A stretch of 64,000 bases of DNA, taken from positions 310,001-374,000 of the forward strand of contig NZ_JAWHTE010000001.1 in NCBI RefSeq assembly GCF_032586175.1. Direction: 5' to 3'. Numbering within the stretch: the first letter of the stretch is position 1; each line of letters begins with the position of its first letter. This document shows positions 50,854 through 59,226 of the stretch, one piece after another. Origin of the DNA: Ovoidimarina sediminis (lineage in GTDB: Bacteria; Pseudomonadota; Alphaproteobacteria; Rhodobacterales; Rhodobacteraceae). The notes below the pieces were generated by a model. The model was not told the DNA's origin and searched no databases. It saw only the letters and a program-made list of their open reading frames with translations. The translations under genes were made by a program, and so were the position numbers.

Positions 50854-51923
50854 GAGCTCGCCTCCGTCACAATCCACCCGTCACGATAGGCGCGGGTCAT
50901 GTCGCGCCGGAAGGCAAGATGCACTTCCGCTCCCTGTTCAGGCACCATGCCTTCGATCTTGGCCTTGACCGGCAGATCGCCGACATGCACTTCGACAATG
51001 CTGTGTCGGCCGACATCCGAAACATTGGCGACCCGTCCGGGCATCCCCGAGCCGGCAAGGCTAACGAACTCCGGCCGGATCCCGATCTGTACCGTGCCGT
51101 TCGGTCCCTGCACCGGTCCTTCCAGTTCCACGCGTTCGCCGTTCAGGAAGGCACCGCCATCGCGCAATTCGCCGGGAAGGATGTTCATGCCCGGAGACCC
51201 GATGAAATGGCCGACGAAGGTGTGTGCCGGCCGCTCGAACAGTTCGACTGGCGTTCCGATCTGCACTACTTCGCCAAGCTGCATGACCACCACCTTGTCG
51301 GCGAAGGTGAGAGCTTCGGTCTGGTCGTGTGTGACGTAGATCATCGTGGCCCGCACGCGCTGATGCAGTTCCTTCAGTTTTGAGCGCAGCTTCCACTTCA
51401 AATGTGGATCGATCACCGTAAGTGGCTCATCAAACATCACGACGTTCACGTCATCGCGCACGAGACCGCGACCCATGGAGATCTTTTGCTTGTTGTCCGG
51501 GCTGAGGTTTGACGCCCGGGTATCAAGCATCTCCGTCACCTCAAGCATTTCCGCGATCTCGCGCACGCGCGCTTCGATCCTGTCCTGCGCGACACCCCGA
51601 TTTTTTAAAGGAAAGGCCAGGTTCTGGCGCACTGTCATTGTGTCGTAGATGACCGGAAACTGGAAAACCTGAGCGATATTGCGTTGGTCGGGAGGAAGAT
51701 CCGTAACATCTGTATCACCGAAAAGAACTCGGCCCTCGGACGGTACAAGAAGGCCCGAGATGATATTGAGGAGCGTCGACTTTCCGCAGCCCGACGGGCC
51801 GAGAAGTGCATAGGCCCCGCCATCTTCCCACGTCACGTCGATTTCTTTCAACGCATAGTCGTCCAGCCCCGATGGTAGATCGAAGTAACTGTGGCGAAGT
51901 TTGGAAAGCGTGATCCTTGCCAT
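50850..51923 (-). CDS. glpT: Glycerol-type ABC transporter ATPase (GlpT-like) with altered signature motif
   Basis: The protein has 357 residues from ATG 51923. Walker A GPSGCGKST, Walker B VVMFDEPLTVIDP and the H-loop THDQTEA are normal. The ABC signature, usually LSGGQ, is LSPDNKQKISMGRGLV. A degenerate signature in one of the two ATPases is a feature I associate with GlpT-type subunits and means that one of the two ATP sites is probably non-canonical. A C-terminal MalK-like TOBE domain follows. It forms a heterodimer with the GlpS-like protein, whose gene ends 1 base upstream of this start. Confidence 0.9.
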   Translation of the reverse strand: MARITLSKLRHSYFDLPSGLDDYALKEIDVTWEDGGAYALLGPSGCGKSTLLNIISGLLVPSEGRVLFGDTDVTDLPPDQRNIAQVFQFPVIYDTMTVRQNLAFPLKNRGVAQDRIEARVREIAEMLEVTEMLDTRASNLSPDNKQKISMGRGLVRDDVNVVMFDEPLTVIDPHLKWKLRSKLKELHQRVRATMIYVTHDQTEALTFADKVVVMQLGEVVQIGTPVELFERPAHTFVGHFIGSPGMNILPGELRDGGAFLNGERVELEGPVQGPNGTVQIGIRPEFVSLAGSGMPGRVANVSDVGRHSIVEVHVGDLPVKAKIEGMVPEQGAEVHLAFRRDMTRAYRDGWIVTEASS

Positions 51924-51924
51924 G

Positions 51925-52986
51925 TCATGCCACCAGGTTGCCGTCTTCGCCAAAGACGAAGCACTTTGAAGGGTCCATGTAGAATTCGTGCGCCTCGCCA
52001 ACTTTGTAGGGGTGCACACCTGGAGCCAGCGACACCCAGGCTTCGGTTCCAAGTTCGAAATGCGCGCTCGATTCCGAGCCAGACAGTTCGGTGACCATCA
52101 CCTTACCCCTGAGCGGCACGTTCGCACTGTCTTCGAGGAATGGTAAAATGTGATGCGGCCGGATGGCGATGGTATAGCGCCCGTCTGGGAGAGCCGCCGC
52201 CGCGCCCGCGAGCGTCCAGTTTGCACCTGCATCCATACGCGCCTCGCTGCCCGTCTTAACAATCCCGGCGCTGTTGATTGGTGGATCCGAGAAAATCCGG
52301 GCGGCCGTCAGGTTTGCGGGCTTGCGGTAGATCTCGGCTGTCGTCCCGAATTGCGCAACGGAACCGTCATCCATCAGAGCCGTCTTTCCCCCAAGAAGCA
52401 GAGCTTCTTCGGGCTCAGACGTCGCATAAACAACGACGGCCCCCCTACCCTTGAAGAGCTCCGGCAATTGCTCTCGCAGTTCCTCTCTCAACTTGTAATC
52501 CAGGTTGGCCAGCGGCTCGTCCAGAAACACCGCCCGACTTTCCTTTGCGATCGCCCGTGCGAGTGCCGTTCTTTGTTGCTGACCACCCGACAGCTCGGAT
52601 GGTTTGCGGTTAAGCATTGGGCGAAGCTGCAGAATATCTGCAGCTTCCTCGACCCGGCCCTGCACTTCGCTTTCGGTCATCCCGGCCACGCGCAAGGGGG
52701 AGGCGATGTTCTCAAAGACAGACATATGAGGGTAGTTGACGAAGAACTGGTGCACGAGGCTGATGTTGCGCTTCTGCGTGTCCAGCTTTGTCACGTCTTC
52801 CGCGTCGAATAGGATCTGCCCCGAGGCGGCGGGTTCGAGCCCCGCCATCAGCTTGATAAGCGAGGTCTTTCCGGCTCCGGTCGCACCCAGAAGTACGTTG
52901 AAGTGACCCGCTCCCAGCGTCAGCGTCGTGGGCTTGATATGTACGATCTGCCCAGACCGACGCGATATGTCCTTTAGCTCGATCAT
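51925..52986 (-). CDS. glpS: Glycerol-type ABC transporter ATPase (GlpS-like)
   Basis: The protein has 353 residues. Walker A is GATGAGKTS, the signature is a normal LSGGQQQR, and Walker B is AVFLDEPLANLDY. The histidine switch is replaced: where THD is usual, the sequence reads ATSEPEEAL. The partner GlpT-like protein has the opposite pattern, a changed signature but normal THD. Together they give one complete and one degenerate ATP site. A TOBE domain occupies the C-terminus. The gene follows the binding-protein gene after about 100 bases that include a hairpin. Confidence 0.9.
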   Translation of the reverse strand: MIELKDISRRSGQIVHIKPTTLTLGAGHFNVLLGATGAGKTSLIKLMAGLEPAASGQILFDAEDVTKLDTQKRNISLVHQFFVNYPHMSVFENIASPLRVAGMTESEVQGRVEEAADILQLRPMLNRKPSELSGGQQQRTALARAIAKESRAVFLDEPLANLDYKLREELREQLPELFKGRGAVVVYATSEPEEALLLGGKTALMDDGSVAQFGTTAEIYRKPANLTAARIFSDPPINSAGIVKTGSEARMDAGANWTLAGAAAALPDGRYTIAIRPHHILPFLEDSANVPLRGKVMVTELSGSESSAHFELGTEAWVSLAPGVHPYKVGEAHEFYMDPSKCFVFGEDGNLVA

Positions 52987-53043
52987 GTGTGTGCGCGTCC
53001 CGCTTCACCCTGCCCCGGTCTCCGCACGGCGGGGGACGGGACA

Positions 53044-53068
53044 CGCGGGCCGGAGTAACCGACCCGCG
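53044..53068 (-). repeat. Hairpin between glpV and glpS
   Basis: A 10-bp stem with one G-U pair, CGCGGGTCGG/CCGGCCCGCG on the minus strand, with a 5-base loop. There is no T-run after it. Like the other transporter hairpins here, it follows the binding-protein gene and may stabilise its mRNA. Confidence 0.55.
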
Positions 53069-53087
53069 CATGTATCTTACTGCCCGC

Positions 53088-54824
53088 TTACTGCTGCCAG
53101 CGCGCGACTAGTTCGTCGTAGTTGACGGTCTCGCCCTGCGGCTTTTCGTTGTCGAGCTTGGCTTTCGGCGAACCGGGCTGGCTGAGCCAGTATTCGGCGT
53201 CGCGCTCTTCGTTCAGCCTGGGACCACACCCGCCGTAGACATTGGCGGCTTCGTCCGCTGCCTGCATCCGGGCCATGGTGATGTCCATTTCGGCAGCGAG
53301 ACGGTCCATCGCTTCCTGCGGAGTGAAGGCACCCGAGTTCACGTCACCGATTTGCTGCCACCAGATTTGGGCCAGCTTCGGATAATCGGGAACGTTGATA
53401 CCCGTGGGCGACCACGCAACCCGATCCGGCGAACGGTAGAACTCGACGAGACCACCAAGCTTCGAAGCACGTTCGGAGAAGCTTTCGTGATTCACGGTGC
53501 TGTCACGGATGAAGGTAAGACCAACATGGCTCTTCTTCACGTCGACCGTCTTCGAGGTTACGAACTGAGCATAGAGCCATGCGGCCTGTGCACGATCCTC
53601 AGGCGTCGACTTGAGGAACGTCCACGAACCCACGTCCTGATAACCGACCTTCTGGCCTTCTTCCCAGTACGGACCATGCGGGCTCGGCGCCATCCGCCAG
53701 AGCGGGTTGCCATCGGCATCGACAGTGTTGTTGCCTTCCGATTGCGGCTTCACCATGTCGGCGGTGAAGGCGGTGTACCAGAAGATCTGCTGGGCCACAT
53801 TGCCCTGGCTGAGTGCCGGAAGTGACTGGTAGAAGTCGTACGACGCCGCCCCCGGAGGTGCATAGTTGCGAAGCCACTCGTCCCACTTGCGGATCGCGTA
53901 GACAGCCGCAGGGCCGTTCGCAGCACCGCCGCGGGTTACCGACGCGCCGACGGGGTTACAGGTGCCCGCTTCCATGCGGATACCCCATTCATCGACGGGC
54001 ACACCGTTCGGTTCGCCGACAGAGCCGGCCCCGGCCATCGAAAGCCAGGCATCGGTCATCCGCCAGCCAAGGTCAGGTGCTCGCTTGCCATAATCCATGT
54101 GTCCGTAGATGCGAACGCCATCGATTTCCTGCACGTCGTTTGTGAAGAATTCGGCGATGTCCTCATATGCCGACCAGTTGACCGGAACACCAAGGTCGTA
54201 GCCGTACTTCTCTTTGAATGCAGCCTGAAAATCTTCGCGGTCGAACCAGTCCTTGCGGAACCAGTAAAGGTTCGCGAACTGCTGATCGGGAAGCTGATAG
54301 AGCTTGCCATCAGGGCCGGTCGTGAACTGACTTCCCATGAAATCGTCCAGGTCGAGCGTCGGGCTCGTCGTTGCGGCCCAAGGCCCCGCCATCATATCGG
54401 AAAGCGGATACGCCAGTTGCAGTCGCGAATGCGTGCCGATGAGATCGGAGTCGTTGACGTAACCGTCGTAGAGGTTCCGCCCTGTCTGCATCTGCGTCTG
54501 AACCGCCTGTACAACCTCGCCTTCACCGAGGATCTGGTGGTTCACCTTGATCCCGGTGATTTCCTCGAAGGCCTTGGTCAGAACCTCGGACTCATAGCCG
54601 TGGGTCGGAATGCCTTCCGACAGCACGTTGATTTCCATTCCGGCATATGGCGCAGCCGCCTCGATGAACCACTGCATTTCCGACAACTGCTCTTCCTTCG
54701 AGAGCGTCGAGGGCTGGAACTCATTGTCGATCCAACGCTGTGCAGCGGCTTCGTCCGCGAACGCACTGCCGCTCGCCGCGATTACGGCACCAACCGCAAC
54801 CGCGGACATAAGATACTTCCGCAT
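53088..54824 (-). CDS. glpV: Glycerol-type ABC transporter substrate-binding protein (GlpV-like)
   Basis: The protein has 578 residues from ATG 54824, with a GGGAGG site. A signal peptide ends in GSAFADE. At about 575 residues it is much larger than ordinary sugar-binding proteins, as is usual for GlpV. Typical segments are ERLSEMQWF-like KEEQLSEMQWF near the start, IPTHGYESEVL, and the C-terminal CGPRLNEE. It should bind glycerol or a close polyol in the periplasm. It begins the transporter operon, and a small hairpin CCCGGT/ACCGGG lies in its 5' region at 54855-54873. No glpK or glpD is adjacent. Confidence 0.9.
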   Translation of the reverse strand: MRKYLMSAVAVGAVIAASGSAFADEAAAQRWIDNEFQPSTLSKEEQLSEMQWFIEAAAPYAGMEINVLSEGIPTHGYESEVLTKAFEEITGIKVNHQILGEGEVVQAVQTQMQTGRNLYDGYVNDSDLIGTHSRLQLAYPLSDMMAGPWAATTSPTLDLDDFMGSQFTTGPDGKLYQLPDQQFANLYWFRKDWFDREDFQAAFKEKYGYDLGVPVNWSAYEDIAEFFTNDVQEIDGVRIYGHMDYGKRAPDLGWRMTDAWLSMAGAGSVGEPNGVPVDEWGIRMEAGTCNPVGASVTRGGAANGPAAVYAIRKWDEWLRNYAPPGAASYDFYQSLPALSQGNVAQQIFWYTAFTADMVKPQSEGNNTVDADGNPLWRMAPSPHGPYWEEGQKVGYQDVGSWTFLKSTPEDRAQAAWLYAQFVTSKTVDVKKSHVGLTFIRDSTVNHESFSERASKLGGLVEFYRSPDRVAWSPTGINVPDYPKLAQIWWQQIGDVNSGAFTPQEAMDRLAAEMDITMARMQAADEAANVYGGCGPRLNEERDAEYWLSQPGSPKAKLDNEKPQGETVNYDELVARWQQ

Positions 54825-54928
54825 CTTGTCCTCCCTGTTTCCGTCCGGGGACAACCCGGTTTTTTCGACCGGGCTTACCCGGCACCTTTATGTCAGCAAA
54901 GAACCGCCGTCGCTGTCAAACTAAAAAA

Positions 54929-55960
54929 TTAGTAGATAAGATCGACGCCACGTCGCTCCTCTGCCGAATGTTTGATCGCCTCGATTACGCGCAGCGTTCG
55001 AAGACCCTCTTCCCCGCTCACGAGAGGAGATGCACGTCCCTCGATAACCTCTCTAAAATGCTGGATTTGCCGCACGAGAGGATCCTCAGAAACGACTTCG
55101 ATCCGTCGGCCTTCCATCGGCTCCCACCATCCGCGCTTTCGGGGGTGAAGCCACAGCATCAGATCAGGGACAGATATCGATCCATGGGTGCCGCCAATGG
55201 CATAGGCCGATGTGTCGCACCTCGGATATGCCGGGTTTTCGCCCGATGTGAACTCCCAACTCCAGGGGGCCGAAACGGTGTCGGAAACAGAAAACGTTCC
55301 CAGGGCGCCACTCTCGAATTCGATGAGCACCGCCGCCGAGTCTTCGACGTCATGGCCGCGAGCGGTATTTGATTGGGCTGCGGTTACCCGAACGATTTCA
55401 CCGCAGAGGTAGCGCAAAAGATCGATATCGTGGATCAGGTTTATGAAAATCGGGCCGGCGCCAGAACGCCGTCGCCAAGATGGGACAAAGTATTCCTCTG
55501 GTTTGTAGAGCCAGAATTGCCCATGCACCGCGACAATCCGTCCGATCGCTCCGCCGTCGATCGCATCCTTCACCGCCGCAATGATCGGATTGTGGCGCCG
55601 GTGATGGCCGACGAGGATCGGAACGCCGTTGTCCCGGGCCGCACGAACGACCTCAGCCCCAGACACAGAGCTATCGGTGATCGGCTTTTCGATCAGAATC
55701 GGGCACCCGGCCGAGATGGCCAGATGCGCATGGCTCGCGTGAAGTTGATTCGGGGTGGCAATCACAAGCCCATCTGGAGCACCCGCCGCGAAAAAAGTCG
55801 GGAGATCATCTGCCCAGGGAACATCCAGGTCTTCCGCAACGGCACGTGCCTCGGGCGCCGGATCGACTATGGCGGCTAGGTGGTCGTGGCGCGCGATCAG
55901 TCCGGCATGGCGGCGTCCAATCAGCCCGGCCCCGACAACCGCAATTCCCTTTCGCCTCAT
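54929..55960 (-). CDS. Gfo/Idh/MocA-family oxidoreductase
   Basis: The protein has 343 residues from ATG 55960. The NAD(P) motif is AVVGAGLIGRRHA. The family pattern LIEKPITDS carries the EKP lysine, and the catalytic region INLIHDIDLLRYL has the conserved Asp/His. The C-terminal domain is of the usual length. It oxidises a cyclic polyol or sugar; inositol or glucose-type substrates are typical for the family. It lies upstream of the glycerol-type transporter on the same strand, with about 100 bases between them, so a shared polyol pathway is possible but not shown. Confidence 0.9.
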   Translation of the reverse strand: MRRKGIAVVGAGLIGRRHAGLIARHDHLAAIVDPAPEARAVAEDLDVPWADDLPTFFAAGAPDGLVIATPNQLHASHAHLAISAGCPILIEKPITDSSVSGAEVVRAARDNGVPILVGHHRRHNPIIAAVKDAIDGGAIGRIVAVHGQFWLYKPEEYFVPSWRRRSGAGPIFINLIHDIDLLRYLCGEIVRVTAAQSNTARGHDVEDSAAVLIEFESGALGTFSVSDTVSAPWSWEFTSGENPAYPRCDTSAYAIGGTHGSISVPDLMLWLHPRKRGWWEPMEGRRIEVVSEDPLVRQIQHFREVIEGRASPLVSGEEGLRTLRVIEAIKHSAEERRGVDLIY

Positions 55961-56073
55961 CCGCCCTCGCAATCAATTCGTCCACGCGCGTTTTCCTTGA
56001 CGCGCCGTAACTCAATTGCTTTTCAGCGCCAGACGCAAGGCAGAGGCTCGCCTCGCGGGAAAGGCAGCGCCCA

Positions 56074-56817
56074 ATGTCCGCTTCTGACATTCTGACCCTT
56101 GCGCTCGGTGCCGCACTTGGCGGCTTCGTCAACGGGCTGGCCGGCTTCGGAACCGCGCTTTTTGCGCTTGGGTTCTATCTAACCATTATGCCCCCGAAGC
56201 AGGCAGTGGCGGTGGTCGTCGTCTGCTCTGTAGTCGTGGGCGCCCAAGGCCTCTGGGTCGTCAGGCACGCGATCTTCGCGCGCCCCGCTCGGCTAATGCG
56301 GTTTCTGGTTCCCGGTCTCTTCGGCATCCCCCTCGGCCTGTGGATTCTATCGATGATCGAGCCCCGCGGGCTCAAGATCTTCATTGCTGCAATGCTCATC
56401 ATCTACGGTGGGTATTTCAGTTTGAGGCGATCGCTACCCACCTTTGACCGCCCTACTCCCTTTGCGGACGCCGTCGTTGGTGCTCTGGGCGGAGTATTGG
56501 GAGGCGCAGCCGCTCTTTCCGGCGCGCTTCCGACGATCTGGTGCTCGATGCGGCCATGGCCCAAAGCGGAAACCCGTGCCGTCCTGCAGCCTTTCAACTT
56601 CGCGGTACTTCTGATCACTGCTGTTATGCTGGCACTCGACGGCGTCTACACGAGGCACACGCTCACCTTTGTAGCAGTTGCCCTGCCGTCAGCGATTCTC
56701 GCCGGACAGGTCGGCTTCGCCGTCTTTCGCGTTATCCCCGACCTCGCCTTCCGGCGCCTTCTGATCGTGCTTTGCCTTGTCTCGGGGACGATCTTGCTTT
56801 TGCGCGAGTTAATCTGA
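56074..56817 (+). CDS. TauE/SafE-family sulfite/anion exporter-like permease
   Basis: A 247-residue protein with about seven or eight hydrophobic segments. The TauE/SafE signature is the N-terminal ALGAALGGFVNGLAGFGTALFALGF repeated near the middle as GALGGVLGGAAALSGALPTIW. Members export sulfite, sulfoacetate or other organic anions. The Tpa-like gene 33 kb away would need such an exporter only if taurine is degraded, so no direct link is claimed. It is a single-gene unit, divergent from the Gfo/Idh/MocA gene. Confidence 0.88.
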   Translation: MSASDILTLALGAALGGFVNGLAGFGTALFALGFYLTIMPPKQAVAVVVVCSVVVGAQGLWVVRHAIFARPARLMRFLVPGLFGIPLGLWILSMIEPRGLKIFIAAMLIIYGGYFSLRRSLPTFDRPTPFADAVVGALGGVLGGAAALSGALPTIWCSMRPWPKAETRAVLQPFNFAVLLITAVMLALDGVYTRHTLTFVAVALPSAILAGQVGFAVFRVIPDLAFRRLLIVLCLVSGTILLLRELI

Positions 56818-57072
56818 GCCGTCGCCCAATGATTGTTTCCGAAACAGTGCGTTGATGCCGTGAACTCGATCTGTTCAGGCATAGTTTACGAGTGAGGCAT
56901 CGGTTCGAGGGGATGCCGCAAAAGCGTGCCGCACGAGGCACGCCGGCGCCCACAAACGACCACGAATGCGTGATCCCCTCTGTTTGTGGCGGTCGTACGC
57001 CAGACGTCTAATCGTGCGCCCGCCGTAAATGGCCCGACCGAGTGCTGTTTGCCGGGCCTGAGAGGAGACGTC
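56818..57072. other. Intergenic stretch with two small inverted repeats
   Basis: No gene is recognised. A near-symmetric TGTTTC-C-GAAACA lies at 56834-56846 and may be an operator. A stem GCGTGCC/GGCACGC with a 6-base loop lies at 56924-56943 without a T-run. AGAGGAG at 57061-57067 is the ribosome site of the next small gene. Confidence 0.4.
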
Positions 57073-57195
57073 ATGGAGACGGACGAGTATCAGACTGGGG
57101 AAAATCTTCCGGAGGACCTGACTGGGGAGGAATCCGAGCCGCTAGGGCCCGAAAAGACGGAAGAATTCACTTTCACCGACTGGGCCTTGATTTAG
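57073..57195 (+). CDS. Small acidic hypothetical protein (40 aa)
   Basis: ATG 57073 follows AGAGGAG by 5 bases, which is the best support for this short gene. The 40-residue product is rich in Glu and Asp (ENLPEDLTGEESEPLGPEKTEEF) and ends in FTDWALI. There is no membrane segment or known motif. It could be a small regulatory or stress protein, or a false gene; conservation has not been tested. Confidence 0.45.
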   Translation: METDEYQTGENLPEDLTGEESEPLGPEKTEEFTFTDWALI

Positions 57196-57313
57196 GATCC
57201 AGACAAGAGGCCAGAACGAAAACCTCCGGGAGGCCTCCGGAACCCACAACATCTGCGTTGTACTGTACCGCACAGCTCTTTTCTTACCGGCCCGGCAGTT
57301 CTAGCTTGGTGAA

Positions 57314-57637
57314 ATGGCCCGCATCTCGACCATTCGCAATCTTGGCCCCGCGATGGAAGATGCTTTCGCGCGCGCCGGAATAACCAGTGCCGAGGCACTG
57401 CGCGAATTGGGCACCGATGCCTCTTATGCACGCCTCCTCGCCAGTGGCAGTCGGCCACATTTCATCGCATATTATGTTATCGAAATGGGGCTCCAGGGGC
57501 GCCCTTGGAACGATTGTAGAGGCAAAGAAAAAGATAGCCTCCGCGCGCGGTTCGATGCACTTGTGGCGGAACACTATGACAAAGGCCTCGGTGATCTCGA
57601 GCGTGTGCTCGATGAGATCGGTGTCATTCGGACGTAG
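57314..57637 (+). CDS. TfoX C-terminal domain protein
   Basis: A 107-residue protein consisting only of the TfoX/Sxy C-terminal helix-hairpin-helix domain: ISTIRNLGPAMEDAFARAGITSAEALRELG is the typical start, with the GxGxP-like NLGP turn. The rest is less conserved, with GLQGRPWNDCRGKEKDSLRARFDAL. Full-length TfoX regulates competence in gammaproteobacteria; single-domain forms are common in Rhodobacteraceae, with unknown function. It is convergent with the small membrane protein gene at 57647. Confidence 0.85.
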   Translation: MARISTIRNLGPAMEDAFARAGITSAEALRELGTDASYARLLASGSRPHFIAYYVIEMGLQGRPWNDCRGKEKDSLRARFDALVAEHYDKGLGDLERVLDEIGVIRT

Positions 57638-57646
57638 CTGCCACGT

Positions 57647-57811
57647 TCAGTATCCTGCGATTGCGAGCCGTATGGGCCCAAGAAGCAAGGGGGCTATCAC
57701 GCCTACGGCAACCCCGGCGGCGACTCTTGGCGCGACAGAGCCCAAATGTGGTGACACAAGGCAAAGAAGCGCACAGACAGCGCCATAGTAAGCCAAAGAA
57801 AACAGATCCAT
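57647..57811 (-). CDS. Small membrane protein (54 aa)
   Basis: An ATG at 57811 on the minus strand opens a 54-codon frame: MDLFSLAYYGAVCALLCLVSP, then a short loop, a second hydrophobic stretch GVAVGVIAPLLLG and the end IAGY. GGTGAG lies upstream at a usable distance. Two membrane helices with a short basic loop (RV) suggest a real inner-membrane protein. I recall similar short proteins beside TfoX-C genes in Rhodobacteraceae, but have not checked. It ends 9 bases from the convergent TfoX-C gene. Confidence 0.55.
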   Translation of the reverse strand: MDLFSLAYYGAVCALLCLVSPHLGSVAPRVAAGVAVGVIAPLLLGPIRLAIAGY

Positions 57812-57871
57812 GTTCAGTCTCACCGCTTTGGCAAAGTGTCAGAGTGTCCGTCTTCGTGGGTCAAGCCCGAA

Positions 57872-58345
57872 CTATCTTTCCAGAAGAAAGTTACGCACGG
57901 CGGATACAAGTGGCTGCAACTCGGGACCGGGGCGGTCTTCTGCTGGCCTGAGCTCTGTTCTCCTGACAAGGGCCCCGATTTCATCGACCTCCCAGGCGAC
58001 ATAGATCCCCTCACGGCCGTCGAGCGCTTGTGCCGTGGCGAACTGATGATCGTTGCGATGTTCTCCTAACGAAAACCTCCGGGGTACTAGGATCAGCGGT
58101 TTGCCATAGCGGCGTGCCGACAGAACCGAGCCGACGCCTGCATGGGCCACCACCAAACGGGCTGCTTTGAACGTCGCTTCAAACTCCTCTGGCGACATGC
58201 GACCTCGCAGATCCAGATTCGGACGCTCAGCATCATCCGGGCCAACCTGAGCGACGACCGTTTCTTCAAGTTCGAAGGCGAGCCGGTCCATTTCCGCAAT
58301 CAGCCGCGGGAACGGCAACTGCGTACCGGTGGTGACAAAAATCAC
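57872..58345 (-). CDS. PssE/Alg13-like glycosyltransferase subunit
   Basis: The protein has 157 residues from GTG 58345, which overlaps the upstream stop by 3 bases. It begins VIFVTTGTQLPFPRLI, the normal start of the Alg13/PssE GT28 C-terminal domain. The UDP-sugar-binding region reads VVAHAGVGSVLSARRYGKPLILVPRR and GEHRNDHQ, as in family members. It should form a two-subunit glycosyltransferase with the PssD-like protein encoded upstream, adding a sugar to a lipid-linked polysaccharide precursor. No other polysaccharide genes are adjacent. A longer upstream frame is an artefact of the overlapping gene. Confidence 0.87.
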   Translation of the reverse strand: MIFVTTGTQLPFPRLIAEMDRLAFELEETVVAQVGPDDAERPNLDLRGRMSPEEFEATFKAARLVVAHAGVGSVLSARRYGKPLILVPRRFSLGEHRNDHQFATAQALDGREGIYVAWEVDEIGALVRRTELRPAEDRPGPELQPLVSAVRNFLLER

Positions 58346-58806
58346 AGGATGCGGCCTTCGTAGCTGACGCCCTCTGCCGCAGCGACCGCCGGCCATTGAG
58401 ATAGCGTCTGTTGGGCAAGCCGTTTCGCGTGCCGGCCCGAGGCGCTCAGGGTTTCGCCATTCGCCACACTGTCGATCCAGAGAGTGCGCGCACCAACAAG
58501 TCTGCCGCAGGCTACGGCAATGAGACCCGGCAAGGCGCCGGTGGTGACAACGTGGCTGGGTCTGAGCCGCAGCATGAGCATCATCATCCTTGCTGCGCAC
58601 CGGAGGGCAGCAACCGGCTCGTTCGCATTGCAGTCAGGAACAAGACTTGCAGGATCAGCTTCGTATTGTTCAGCAAGCCCGGGAAGCGTTGTCGCGTAGT
58701 GAACCGGTAACCCCTCCCAAGCCGCGCGCATTGCCATCAACTGTTGCCAATGTCCCCCGCCCGAGGCGATGGCGAGGACGCATCGCACCGCCTGCTTCTT
58801 CTTCAA
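58342..58806 (-). CDS. PssD/Alg14-like glycosyltransferase membrane-anchor subunit
   Basis: The protein has 154 residues from TTG 58806; a strong GGAGG lies 5 bases upstream, and no ATG fits better. The Alg14/PssD pattern is visible in VLAIASGGGHWQQLMAM (the GGH motif), MMLMLRLRPSHVVTTGALPGL and TLWIDSVANGETLS. It anchors and completes the PssE catalytic subunit, whose gene overlaps by 3 bases. The start lies 13 bases after the stop of the HlyU-family gene, so these three genes are probably one transcript. Confidence 0.87.
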   Translation of the reverse strand: MKKKQAVRCVLAIASGGGHWQQLMAMRAAWEGLPVHYATTLPGLAEQYEADPASLVPDCNANEPVAALRCAARMMMLMLRLRPSHVVTTGALPGLIAVACGRLVGARTLWIDSVANGETLSASGRHAKRLAQQTLSQWPAVAAAEGVSYEGRIL

Positions 58807-58819
58807 CAGAACCTCCGCA

Positions 58820-59095
58820 TCAGTCGAAGACGCGCTCGCCCTGCTGGTCGATAACGGTCTTTGCCTTTCCGAGAGAGGCTTCGACGGCAGCGTCCAGGCT
58901 TTCGAGAGTGTCGGCGCGAATGAGCCGGTGAACTTTCACCTCTCCGCCAATCTCCTTCTCGATCCGCGCCGCGATACGGTAGCGCGATCCTTCCTTCATA
59001 GGATCGGGAAATATACTGAAATCCTTGTAGATTTCCGGTTTCCGCGGTTCGGGCTCGGACCCGCCGCCACCAAACAGCTTGGACAGTAAAGACAT
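58820..59095 (-). CDS. HlyU-family protein
   Basis: The protein has 91 residues from ATG 59095 (MSLLSKLFGGGG). The HlyU-family pattern is EIYKDFSIFPDPMKEGSRYRIAA and then GEVKVHRLIRADTLESLDAAVEASLGKAKTVIDQQG. In Vibrio a protein of the unrelated ArsR type shares the HlyU name; this alphaproteobacterial Pfam family is different and its role is unknown. The upstream extension to 59170 is unlikely. It begins a transcript with the PssD/PssE-like pair. The 131 bases before it (59096-59226) carry no gene I can see. Confidence 0.82.
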   Translation of the reverse strand: MSLLSKLFGGGGSEPEPRKPEIYKDFSIFPDPMKEGSRYRIAARIEKEIGGEVKVHRLIRADTLESLDAAVEASLGKAKTVIDQQGERVFD

Positions 59096-59226
59096 GGGAA
59101 AAGCCCCCGCAAAGGTGTGTTTCGGAAACCCTATCCTGCCCCCGCGCCAGCGTGAACCCCGAGGAAGCAAAAGCCGCTCCAGCGTGGCGCGGACTTCGAA
59201 CAGATCCAGAGCGGGCGGCGTGTCAC

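Noticed and set aside
56924..56943. GC-rich hairpin after the TauE/SafE gene as a rho-independent terminator
   Set aside because: There is no T-run on either strand, and it lies over 100 bases after the stop; kept only as a note in the intergenic entry.
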